Part shown: piece after piece, positions 6,730 to 12,397 of the stretch
Position numbering within the stretch: the first letter of the stretch is position 1
Layout of the letters: every line of letters starts with the position of its first letter
Assembly (NCBI GenBank): GCA_020025375.1
Contig: JAHHSF010000013.1
Location: 1-16,930, forward strand
Reading direction: 5' to 3'
Origin: Oscillospiraceae bacterium
GTDB taxonomy: Bacteria; Bacillota; Clostridia; Oscillospirales; Oscillospiraceae
Length of the DNA: 16,930 bases
Notes under the pieces: model-generated
Seen by the model: the letters and a program-made list of their open reading frames with translations, nothing else
The model's database searches: none
Told to the model about the DNA's origin: nothing
Position numbers and translations under genes: made by a program

Positions 6730-7267
6730 GGGTCTTTCCTCCCGATCTAATCTTTACAATGCGGACCCTCTTCCCGGTCTTGGCCTCCAGAAAGGCGGAA
6801 AACTCCGCCGGATCTCCCTGGAAAAAGCCCTTCTTGGGCAGAAGATAGCCGAAATGCTTGTTCAAAAACAGGGCGTAGTAGTCCTGGGCCTCCACAACGG
6901 CCTTAAAATCGCTGTAATTGTGGAGCACCCGCTCCACCTTGGTCTGCGCCACCAGGCGGTCGTCCTCAAAAAAGAACTGTTGCTCCATCCCGTAGCCCAA
7001 GCGCAAGCCGGTCTTCCAGGTGAGGTAGCGGTAGTAGTTCATGTCCAGAACCAGCATGACGATGCCGGCGGCCACGCACACAATGGGCATGATGGCGAAG
7101 CCCACCTCAGCCAGGGAAGCCATGCCGGCAATCACGGCCACAGTGCCCACCACCAGCAGGGATACCTGAATGAGGGTGAGCTTGAACCACAGCACCGATT
7201 TTCCCGTGATGCGGTGGTAGGCATTCAGCTCTTCCGCGCCCAGCTTGGTTTCAACTGCGAATTTCAT
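6722..7267 (-). CDS. YcxB-like membrane protein, first gene of the valS T-box operon
   Basis: A 181-residue protein of unknown function. Residues 1-25 are soluble. Two transmembrane helices follow (about 27-50 and 55-75). A C-terminal cytosolic domain (about 90-170) shows the YcxB-like pattern: EQQFFFEDDRLVA, then HNYSDFKAVVEAQDYYALFL, then GYLLPKKGFFQGDPAEFSAF. The start is secure: AGGAGG sits eight bases before ATG 7267. The gene directly follows the T-box terminator and overlaps valS by eight bases, carrying the valS ribosome binding site in its last codons. It should therefore be induced with valS when tRNA-Val is uncharged. A distant paralogue with the same architecture lies at 8885-9418. 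The YcxB name is from pattern recognition; no biochemical role is known to me. Confidence 0.88.
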   Translation of the reverse strand: MKFAVETKLGAEELNAYHRITGKSVLWFKLTLIQVSLLVVGTVAVIAGMASLAEVGFAIMPIVCVAAGIVMLVLDMNYYRYLTWKTGLRLGYGMEQQFFFEDDRLVAQTKVERVLHNYSDFKAVVEAQDYYALFLNKHFGYLLPKKGFFQGDPAEFSAFLEAKTGKRVRIVKIRSGGKTHA

Positions 7268-7296
7268 ACAACTCCTCCTTTTTTCGGCTCAAAACG

Positions 7297-7327
7297 AAAA
7301 ACGCCCCGAGCCTTTCGGCTCGGGGCG
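7297..7327 (-). terminator. T-box regulated terminator
   Basis: CGCCCCGAGCC (7302-7312 on plus) pairs with GGCTCGGGGCG (7317-7327). On the minus strand the loop is GAAA, and five T follow the stem. It is the terminator half of the T-box switch and lies about 30 bases before the first start codon of the operon. Confidence 0.93.
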
Positions 7328-7522
7328 AACAAAAGTCCGTGGTACCACCCGAATTCAGACGAAAAACGCCCGCACTCTTCCCTTTAACGCAGAGATACGT
7401 TCCCCCTTACTGGATTCGGGGGGAAAGCTCCCAAGTCACTTCCCGTTCTTCCCCCAAGGGCTCTCACCTGCCGCCCTCTCTCTGAATGGGTCCCAAACGG
7501 TACTCCTCTTGTTCATAGCATT
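7297..7522 (-). promoter_or_regulatory. T-box leader (tRNA-Val sensing) of the ycxB-like/valS operon
   Basis: Read leftward from the promoter. The Stem I base has GAGGAGTA, then a conserved AGAGAG element followed by a distal hairpin (AGGGC/GCCCT), then the 3' side of Stem I with GAAGTGAC. The triplet GTG at 7439-7437, flanked by GAA and AC and followed by TTGGGAGC, fits a specifier for valine. The T-box sequence GGGTGGTACCACGGAC lies at 7350-7335, followed by the terminator at 7327-7297. Uncharged tRNA-Val should pair with the specifier and the T-box bulge and prevent termination. T-box identity is certain. The GTG specifier is my reading of conserved flanks and agrees with the downstream valS. 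Confidence 0.95.
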
Positions 7523-7528
7523 GGGATT

Positions 7529-7557
7529 AGTATATGCAAAATTTGTTGAATTGTCAA
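7529..7557 (-). promoter_or_regulatory. sigma-A promoter of the T-box operon
   Basis: Minus strand TTGACA (7557-7552), a 17-base spacer and TATACT (7534-7529): a perfect -35, ideal spacing and a 5/6 -10. The -35 hexamer overlaps the TGA stop codon (7556-7554) of the upstream CDF gene. Transcription should begin near 7522. Confidence 0.88.
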
Positions 7558-8474
7558 GCGGGATTGACGTGAATCATAATGTGCTTGACCTCTGGAAAGG
7601 TCGTCTCCACCCGGTTGTGGACCCGCTCGGCCACGGCATGGCTCTCCCGCAGAGGCTTCTCCCCGTCCACGGCAATCTCCATGTCAATGTAGACCCGGTT
7701 GCCGAACATCCGGGTGCGGAGCAGGTCCACCCGGACCACCTCCTCCTGATCCGCCACGTACTGGGTGAGTTTCTTCTCGTATTCCTCGCCGCAGGCGGTG
7801 TCCAGCATCTTTTGAAGGGCATCCTTCAGGATGTCGTAGGAGACCTTCAGTATGAAGAGACAGATGACCACGCTGGCAACCGAGTCCAGTACGGGCCAGC
7901 CCAGCATGGCGCCACCGATGCCGATGAGAGAGCCGATGGAGGAAAAAGCGTCAGACCGGTGGTGCCAGGCATCGGCCACGAAGGCCGGGGAGCCGATGAG
8001 CTTCGCATAGTACAGGGTATAGCGGTACATGGCCTCCTTGCCCACGATGGAGGCCACAGCGGCCACCAGCGCGATGGCGCTGGGGACGGCCAGGGTCTCA
8101 TAGTGCCCGGAGAGGATGTTGCCCAGCCCTACCCGGCCCACGCCCAAGCCGATCCCCAAGAGAATGAGGCCCAGGAAGAGGGCGGCGATGCACTCCAACC
8201 GCTCATGGCCGTAGGGGTGGTCCCGGTCCGCCGGCCGCTGGGACACCTTCACCCCAAGGAAAGCGATGAACGTGGTGATCACGTCGGAAAGGGAGTGAAT
8301 CGCATCAGACACCATTGCACCCGAATGACCCGCCACCCCGGCAAACAGTTTGAAGCCGGAGAGCACCACATTTCCCACGATACTGACCAGCGACAGGTTG
8401 CGGATGACGACATTCTCGTTTACCGCAGGGTGGGCAGGGGCGTTCCCCCGCCGCTTTTTCTTGTTGACTGTCAT
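7554..8474 (-). CDS. cation diffusion facilitator (CDF) metal efflux protein, probably Zn2+
   Basis: A 306-residue CDF exporter. Six transmembrane segments lie within about residues 25-225, and a C-terminal cytoplasmic ferredoxin-like dimerisation domain lies within about 230-306 (VYIDMEIAVDGEKPLRESHAV, then the terminal IMIHVNP). The transport-site pairs are H60-x3-D64 in helix 2 (SDAIHSLSD) and H171-x3-D175 in helix 5 (ADAWHHRSD). The CDF signature DHPYGHERLE is at 85-94. His/Asp in both positions is usual for Zn-type CDF proteins rather than the Asn/Asp sites of Mn exporters; specificity is still an inference. AGGAGGT lies nine bases before ATG 8474. No terminator separates its end from the T-box promoter, so readthrough enters the T-box leader. 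Upstream is a structured leader with a terminator. Confidence 0.92.
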   Translation of the reverse strand: MTVNKKKRRGNAPAHPAVNENVVIRNLSLVSIVGNVVLSGFKLFAGVAGHSGAMVSDAIHSLSDVITTFIAFLGVKVSQRPADRDHPYGHERLECIAALFLGLILLGIGLGVGRVGLGNILSGHYETLAVPSAIALVAAVASIVGKEAMYRYTLYYAKLIGSPAFVADAWHHRSDAFSSIGSLIGIGGAMLGWPVLDSVASVVICLFILKVSYDILKDALQKMLDTACGEEYEKKLTQYVADQEEVVRVDLLRTRMFGNRVYIDMEIAVDGEKPLRESHAVAERVHNRVETTFPEVKHIMIHVNPA

Positions 8475-8726
8475 AAAAGAAACCTCCTGTTTTTGTCCCG
8501 TATGGGACTTGATTGGTTCTCTTTATGGCACTTCATTGAGATGTCTGTTCCAAAAATGGGTAGAAAAAACACATCTGTGGAACATACAACTGTCCCACAG
8601 ATGTGTCGCTCACGATCCGTTGCCCCAAGGGGCCCGGCCCCACGCCCTTTCGGGCGTCGCCTGCTCAGTTTGTACTGTTGATCTCGCACCCCGCAGGGGA
8701 TGTAATGCAGTGCAAAGAGTTTCTTA
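8475..8726 (-). other. structured leader region of the CDF gene (possible attenuator or riboswitch), otherwise no gene
   Basis: From the candidate promoter at 8727-8755 to the CDF start there are about 250 bases without a convincing gene. In minus order the predicted hairpins are CCCC/GGGG (8689-8699), CAGT/ACTG (8666-8677), ACGCCC-GAAA-GGGCGT (8642-8657), the mutually exclusive pairs GGGG/CCCC (8629-8641) and GCCCC/GGGGC (8622-8633), and the terminator (8564-8606). Then ~90 unstructured bases lead to the CDF ribosome binding site. Alternative pairings ahead of a terminator are what an attenuator needs. I do not recognise a known riboswitch class (NiCo, Mn and fluoride consensus motifs are not evident). 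It could equally be the terminator of the 8885 gene plus a dispersed palindromic element. Bases 8756-8884 hold nothing I can identify. Confidence 0.45.
8564..8606 (-). terminator. intrinsic terminator upstream of the CDF gene
   Basis: ACACATCTGTGG (8569-8580) pairs perfectly with CCACAGATGTGT (8595-8606), a 12-bp stem with a 14-base loop. On the minus strand it is followed by a run of six T. It lies about 95 bases ahead of the CDF start. It would stop leftward transcripts from the 8885-9418 gene or from the promoter at 8727-8755. Confidence 0.8.
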
Positions 8727-8755
8727 TTGATACCATATTCTATGCCTACTGCCAA
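8727..8755 (-). promoter_or_regulatory. candidate promoter for the CDF leader
   Basis: Minus strand TTGGCA (8755-8750), a 17-base spacer, TATCAA (8732-8727), with an extended TGG just before the -10. If used, it would give a ~245-base 5' leader that includes the terminator at 8564-8606. An alternative without the leader would need a promoter between 8475 and 8563, where I see only weak matches. Confidence 0.4.
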
Positions 8756-8884
8756 GCTACGGACACATTTTTCCGTTCGCAAATTGCAAGTGCAGGGTGC
8801 GGATTGTTTCTTAGGTGTCCAACTTCATTATGCAATCGGCCATAGCAGATTTCATGCTCAAATCAAGCAGATGATATTGTAGCT

Positions 8885-9418
8885 CTACTTCTTCCCCACC
8901 CACTCAGAAATCTTTTCGCACTTTTCCTCCAGCCAGACCCGCAGGTCATCGGCGGTGCCTCCCCGGACATTTTCCTTGTCAAGCATCATGCCCTGGCCGT
9001 CAGACTGAATCATATAGAAGCACTGCCGGGTCTCCAGCAGGCGGATACAGTCGGCGTAGGGATACTTGGCGGTTTTCCCGTTCTGGAAGGCCAGCACGTC
9101 AGCCTTCTCGAAAACGAACTCGCTGACCTGGGTCTTTGCCCCCATGCCCTTTTTGGCCTTCCGGGCCCAGAGCGGATAGAAGAACGCCCCTCGGAAAAGC
9201 ATCGCGGCCCCCCACAGGGCGAGAAGGGCAGGAAACAGAGGCTTCCGGTACAGAGCGGCCACCACCACGGCTCCCGCCAGGCACAAGCCGCCCACGAGAA
9301 ACAGTCCCCCTCGCTTTCGCCGGTTCTGCTTCTTGGCAAAGATCTGGCCCATCACCCGCTGGAGCTCCTCCAGCCGTTCCTGGGTATATTCGGTCCGGGT
9401 ACGCAGTTGTTTCGCCAT
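8885..9418 (-). CDS. YcxB-like membrane protein, paralogue of the valS-linked one
   Basis: A 177-residue protein of unknown function. A basic N-terminal helix (residues 1-36, ending KKQNRRKRGG) precedes two transmembrane helices (about 37-57 and 62-82). A short basic loop follows, then a cytosolic C-terminal domain (about 95-172). Its segments EFVFEKADVLAF, YPYADCIRLLETRQCFYMIQ, and GMMLDKENVRGGTADDLRVW line up with the same three segments of the protein at 6722-7267, so both share two helices plus a YcxB-like domain despite low identity. ATG 9418 has AAGGAG seven bases upstream and a consensus promoter. It is monocistronic, or continues only to the terminator at 8564-8606, and is divergent from the phosphoketolase. 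Confidence 0.82.
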   Translation of the reverse strand: MAKQLRTRTEYTQERLEELQRVMGQIFAKKQNRRKRGGLFLVGGLCLAGAVVVAALYRKPLFPALLALWGAAMLFRGAFFYPLWARKAKKGMGAKTQVSEFVFEKADVLAFQNGKTAKYPYADCIRLLETRQCFYMIQSDGQGMMLDKENVRGGTADDLRVWLEEKCEKISEWVGKK

Positions 9419-9434
9419 AGTTTTCTCCTTTTCC

Positions 9435-9482
9435 CTATTATATAATAGATAGCAGTATATGAAACTTTCTGCCCATTGTCAA
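9435..9482 (-). promoter_or_regulatory. sigma-A promoter with palindrome at the start site, for the 8885-9418 gene
   Basis: Minus strand TTGACA (9482-9477), exactly 17 bases, TATACT (9459-9454). The predicted start (~9447) falls inside the perfect 14-base palindrome CTATTATATAATAG (9435-9448), which ends a few bases before the ribosome binding site. The palindrome could be an operator or just AT-rich leader. Confidence 0.8.
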
Positions 9483-9561
9483 GCACAGGGACAGTTGGCG
9501 GCAACACCAGCGTTCCCGGCTGGTAGAATTGTTAAACTTTTTATAATACCTGTCCATTTTC

Positions 9562-9589
9562 TTGACATTAAGTTTAAGAGCGATATAAT
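9562..9589 (+). promoter_or_regulatory. sigma-A promoter of the phosphoketolase gene
   Basis: TTGACA (9562-9567), a 16-base spacer and TATAAT (9584-9589): both hexamers are perfect. The start would be near 9596, giving a very short leader of about 25 bases ending in AAGGAGG. This predicts strong, largely constitutive expression. Confidence 0.88.
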
Positions 9590-9621
9590 GAAGATACTTT
9601 CTTTGTTAAGGAGGAATTATT

Positions 9622-12060
9622 GTGGCACAGGCAAAAAAAGCCGCTTCTAAGCGCCCAGCGAAGTCCACCGCCCGGATGTCCAAGAAGGGGCCCCTCACCC
9701 CGGACCAGCTGGAGAAGATGGATGCCTGGTGGCGGGCCGCCAACTACCTGTCGGCAGGCCAGCTCTATCTTTTGGACAACCCCCTGCTCCGGGAGCCCCT
9801 CAAGCCCGAACACATCAAACGCACCATCGTGGGCCACTGGGGCACCGTGCCTGGGCAGAACTTTATCTATACCCATCTCAACCGGGCCATCAAGAAGTAT
9901 GACCTGGACATGATTTATGTCTCCGGCCCCGGCCACGGCGGCAACGCCATGGTGGCCCAGGACTGGCTGGACGGCACATACAGCGAGGTCTACCCCAACG
10001 TGAGCCGGGACGAGGAGGGCATGAAGCGCCTGTTCAAGCAGTTTTCCTTCCCCGGTGGAATCGCCAGCCATGCGGCCCCCGAGACCCCCGGTTCCATTAA
10101 CGAGGGCGGTGAGCTGGGCTACTCCCTGGCCCACGCCTTTGGCGCTGTATTTGACAACCCCGACCTGCTGGCCGCCTGCGTGGTGGGCGACGGCGAGGCA
10201 GAGACCGGCCCGCTGGCCACCGCCTGGCACTCCAACAAGTTTTTGAATCCCATCACCGACGGTGCCGTCCTGCCCATCCTCCACCTCAACGGCTACAAGA
10301 TCGCCAACCCCACCGTCTTCTCCCGTATCACCCATGAGGAGCAGGAGATGTTCTTCAAGGGTTGCGGCTGGGAGCCCCGCTTCGTGGAGGGGGACGACCC
10401 CAAGCAGATGCACCAGATGATGGCCGCCGCTCTGGACTGGGCCATTCGGGAAATCAAGCGCATTCAGGAGCAGGCCCGGGCCGATCAGGATTCCACCCGC
10501 CCCCGCTGGCCCATGATCGTCTTTCGCTCCCCCAAGGGCTGGACTGGCCCCAAGGAGGTGGACGACCTTCAGGTGGAGGGCTCCTTCCGGGCCCACCAGG
10601 TCCCCATCACCGAACCCACCAGGGACGCTAAGCGCCTGAAGATGGTGGAGAATTGGCTCAAAAGCTACAAGCCCGAGGAGCTTTTTGACGAGCACGGTGC
10701 CCCCAAGGACTTTTTGAACGAGCTGGCCCCTGAGGGCGACCGCCGCATGGGAGCCAACCCCCACGCCAACGGCGGCCTCCTCCTCCGTGACCTGCGCCTA
10801 CCCGATTTCCGCAAGTACGCCGTGGACGTGCCCGCCCCTGGCGCGGTAAACGCCCAGGATATGATCGAGCTGGGCAAGTACGTCCGGGATGTGGTCAAGC
10901 TGAACGCCGAATCCCGGAACTTCCGAATCTTCGGCCCCGATGAGACCCAGTCCAACCGTCTGGGTTCGGTCTTTGAGACCACCGACCGTTGCTGGAACGC
11001 CGACATCCTGCCCACCGACGACCACCTTGCCCCCGACGGCCGGGTGATGGATGGGATGCTCTCCGAGCATATGTGCGAGGGCTGGCTGGAGGGCTATCTT
11101 CTCACCGGCCGCCACGGCTTCTTCAACAGCTATGAGGCCTTCATCCGCATTGTGGACTCCATGTTCTCCCAGCACGCCAAATGGCTCAAGGTCTGCAATG
11201 ACCTGCCCTGGCGGCAGTCCATCGCCTCTTTGAACTACGTTCTCTCCTCCAACGTGTGGCAGCAGGACCACAACGGCTTCACCCATCAGGATCCCGGCTT
11301 TCTGGATCATGTGGCCAATAAGAAGGCCGACGTGGTGCGGCTCTACCTCCCCCCCGACGGCAACTGTCTCCTCTCCTGCTTCGATCACTGCATCAAGAGC
11401 CGGAACTACGTGAACGTGATGGTCACCTCCAAGCATCCCCGGCCCCAGTGGCTCACCATGGAACAGGCCATCAAGCACTGCACCCACGGCATCGGCATCT
11501 GGCAGTGGGCCTCCAACGATGCCGGGCAGGAGCCCGATGTGGTCATGGCCTGCTGCGGAGAGACCCCCACTCTGGAGACCCTGGCCGCCGTGACCATCCT
11601 GCGCCACTATCTGCCCGAGCTGAAGATCCGGGTCATCAACGTGGTGGACCTGATGAAGCTCCAGCCCCATACCGAGCATCCCCACGGCCTCACCGATGAG
11701 GATTACGACGCCCTGTTTACCAAGGATAAGCCCATCATCTTTGCCTTCCACGGCTATCCCACCCTGGTGCACGAGCTCACCTACCGCCGGCACAATAAGA
11801 ACCTCCACGTCCGGGGCTACAAGGAAGAGGGCACCATCACCACCCCCTTCGATATGCGGGTTCAGAACGACATCGACCGCTTCCACCTGGTGGAGGATGT
11901 GGTCATCCGTCTGCCCCAGCTGGGTAACCGTGGCTCCTTCCTCATCCAGCAGATGAAGGACAAGCTGGTGGAGCACAAGCAGTATATCTACGCCAACGGC
12001 CAGGATATGCCAGAGATCCGAAACTGGAAGTGGAACGACGGCAAGGGTTCCTACGAATAA
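9622..12060 (+). CDS. xylulose-5-phosphate/fructose-6-phosphate phosphoketolase
   Basis: An 812-residue thiamine-diphosphate enzyme. It splits xylulose 5-phosphate (and often fructose 6-phosphate) with phosphate into acetyl phosphate and glyceraldehyde 3-phosphate or erythrose 4-phosphate. Visible signatures are SGPGHGG (101-107), the XFP loop FPGGIASHAAPETPGSINEG (143-162), the ThDP/Mg motif GDGEAETGPLATAWHSNKFL (189-208), and QDHNGFTHQDPG in the pyrimidine-binding domain. The C-terminal domain (about 630-812) is of the XFP type. The length is normal for the family. The start is GTG with AAGGAGG seven bases upstream. The first ~22 residues are Lys/Ala-rich and precede the conserved core (PLTPDQLEKMDAWWRAANYL), a short basic extension. 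The gene is monocistronic, with its own promoter and terminator. Symbol xfp/xpkA would apply, but substrate preference cannot be read. Confidence 0.97.
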   Translation: MAQAKKAASKRPAKSTARMSKKGPLTPDQLEKMDAWWRAANYLSAGQLYLLDNPLLREPLKPEHIKRTIVGHWGTVPGQNFIYTHLNRAIKKYDLDMIYVSGPGHGGNAMVAQDWLDGTYSEVYPNVSRDEEGMKRLFKQFSFPGGIASHAAPETPGSINEGGELGYSLAHAFGAVFDNPDLLAACVVGDGEAETGPLATAWHSNKFLNPITDGAVLPILHLNGYKIANPTVFSRITHEEQEMFFKGCGWEPRFVEGDDPKQMHQMMAAALDWAIREIKRIQEQARADQDSTRPRWPMIVFRSPKGWTGPKEVDDLQVEGSFRAHQVPITEPTRDAKRLKMVENWLKSYKPEELFDEHGAPKDFLNELAPEGDRRMGANPHANGGLLLRDLRLPDFRKYAVDVPAPGAVNAQDMIELGKYVRDVVKLNAESRNFRIFGPDETQSNRLGSVFETTDRCWNADILPTDDHLAPDGRVMDGMLSEHMCEGWLEGYLLTGRHGFFNSYEAFIRIVDSMFSQHAKWLKVCNDLPWRQSIASLNYVLSSNVWQQDHNGFTHQDPGFLDHVANKKADVVRLYLPPDGNCLLSCFDHCIKSRNYVNVMVTSKHPRPQWLTMEQAIKHCTHGIGIWQWASNDAGQEPDVVMACCGETPTLETLAAVTILRHYLPELKIRVINVVDLMKLQPHTEHPHGLTDEDYDALFTKDKPIIFAFHGYPTLVHELTYRRHNKNLHVRGYKEEGTITTPFDMRVQNDIDRFHLVEDVVIRLPQLGNRGSFLIQQMKDKLVEHKQYIYANGQDMPEIRNWKWNDGKGSYE

Positions 12061-12130
12061 AGATACAACTATAAACTTTTTCCGGTATAAGAGCCATTTT
12101 TAATCTTACCATGCATTCCTAACCTTCCAA

Positions 12131-12172
12131 CAAGCAAAGCGGCCAGCCCTTCGGGGCTGGCCGCTTTGCTTG
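12131..12172 (+). terminator. strong hairpin after the phosphoketolase gene
   Basis: A perfect 19-bp stem (12131-12149 with 12154-12172) capped by the stable TTCG tetraloop, 70 bases after the stop codon. No long T-run follows, but the right arm is T-rich (GCTTTGCTTG). It probably ends the transcript and stabilises its 3' end. It may also work on the other strand. Confidence 0.75.
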
Positions 12173-12225
12173 TCGGAAACACCGTTTGAATTGATCTGCG
12201 TATTTTGGGGTAAGGGGGTGAAGAG

Positions 12226-12396
12226 ATGGAAACCATGTCCGGGGAATGTCTGGTTCTGCTGGCGGCTGTGACCGCCATCCAGCTTGCTCAGGGAAAGTGC
12301 GCCGAGGAGCTGGGGACCCTGGGCGCTTTTTTTACCGTTCTGGGGGACAATTTGGCCCTGCTGGCACTGAAAGCGCCCCCCTGCGGGGAACACTGA
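12226..12396 (+). CDS. 56-residue small protein, DUF6774-like
   Basis: A short gene easily missed by length cut-offs. ATG 12226 is preceded by AAGGGGGTG five bases upstream. The protein begins METMSGECLVLLAAVTAIQL and continues GKCAEELGTLGAFFTVLGDN, ending ...PPCGEH. It is a helical, Cys-containing protein with the pattern of small clostridial proteins annotated DUF6774: Cys-x-hydrophobic helix, then E-x-x-x-L-x-x-x-F-x-x-L-G-D-x-L. The family assignment is from memory of that pattern. Function is unknown. It ends one base before the stop codon of the convergent patatin gene. No clear promoter is visible between the phosphoketolase terminator and this ATG, so its expression may come from readthrough or a weak promoter at 12175-12215. 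Confidence 0.72.
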   Translation: METMSGECLVLLAAVTAIQLAQGKCAEELGTLGAFFTVLGDNLALLALKAPPCGEH

Positions 12397-12397
12397 C

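Noticed and set aside
4093..6750. An 885-codon open frame on the plus strand opposite valS
   Set aside because: It is the antisense shadow of a GC-rich gene: Gly/Val/His/Leu-rich, low-complexity, without any family motif, and valS is unmistakable.
7245..8681. A 478-codon plus-strand frame across the T-box and CDF gene
   Set aside because: It reads through the T-box leader and the antisense of the CDF exporter; no domain, no ribosome binding site.
8471..8845. Overlapping ORFs of 103 (minus, 8471-8782) and 80 codons (plus, 8603-8845)
   Set aside because: They run through the terminator and hairpin cluster, have no credible ribosome binding site and no protein-like pattern. I treat the region as leader or repeat DNA.
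9562..9589. A long regulatory leader or riboswitch before the phosphoketolase
   Set aside because: The consensus promoter leaves only ~25 bases before the start codon, too short for a structured leader.
9574..11976. Two long minus-strand frames (9574-10764, 10798-11976) opposite the phosphoketolase
   Set aside because: Both are antisense shadows with the same Gly/His/Val bias; one covers the phosphoketolase promoter.
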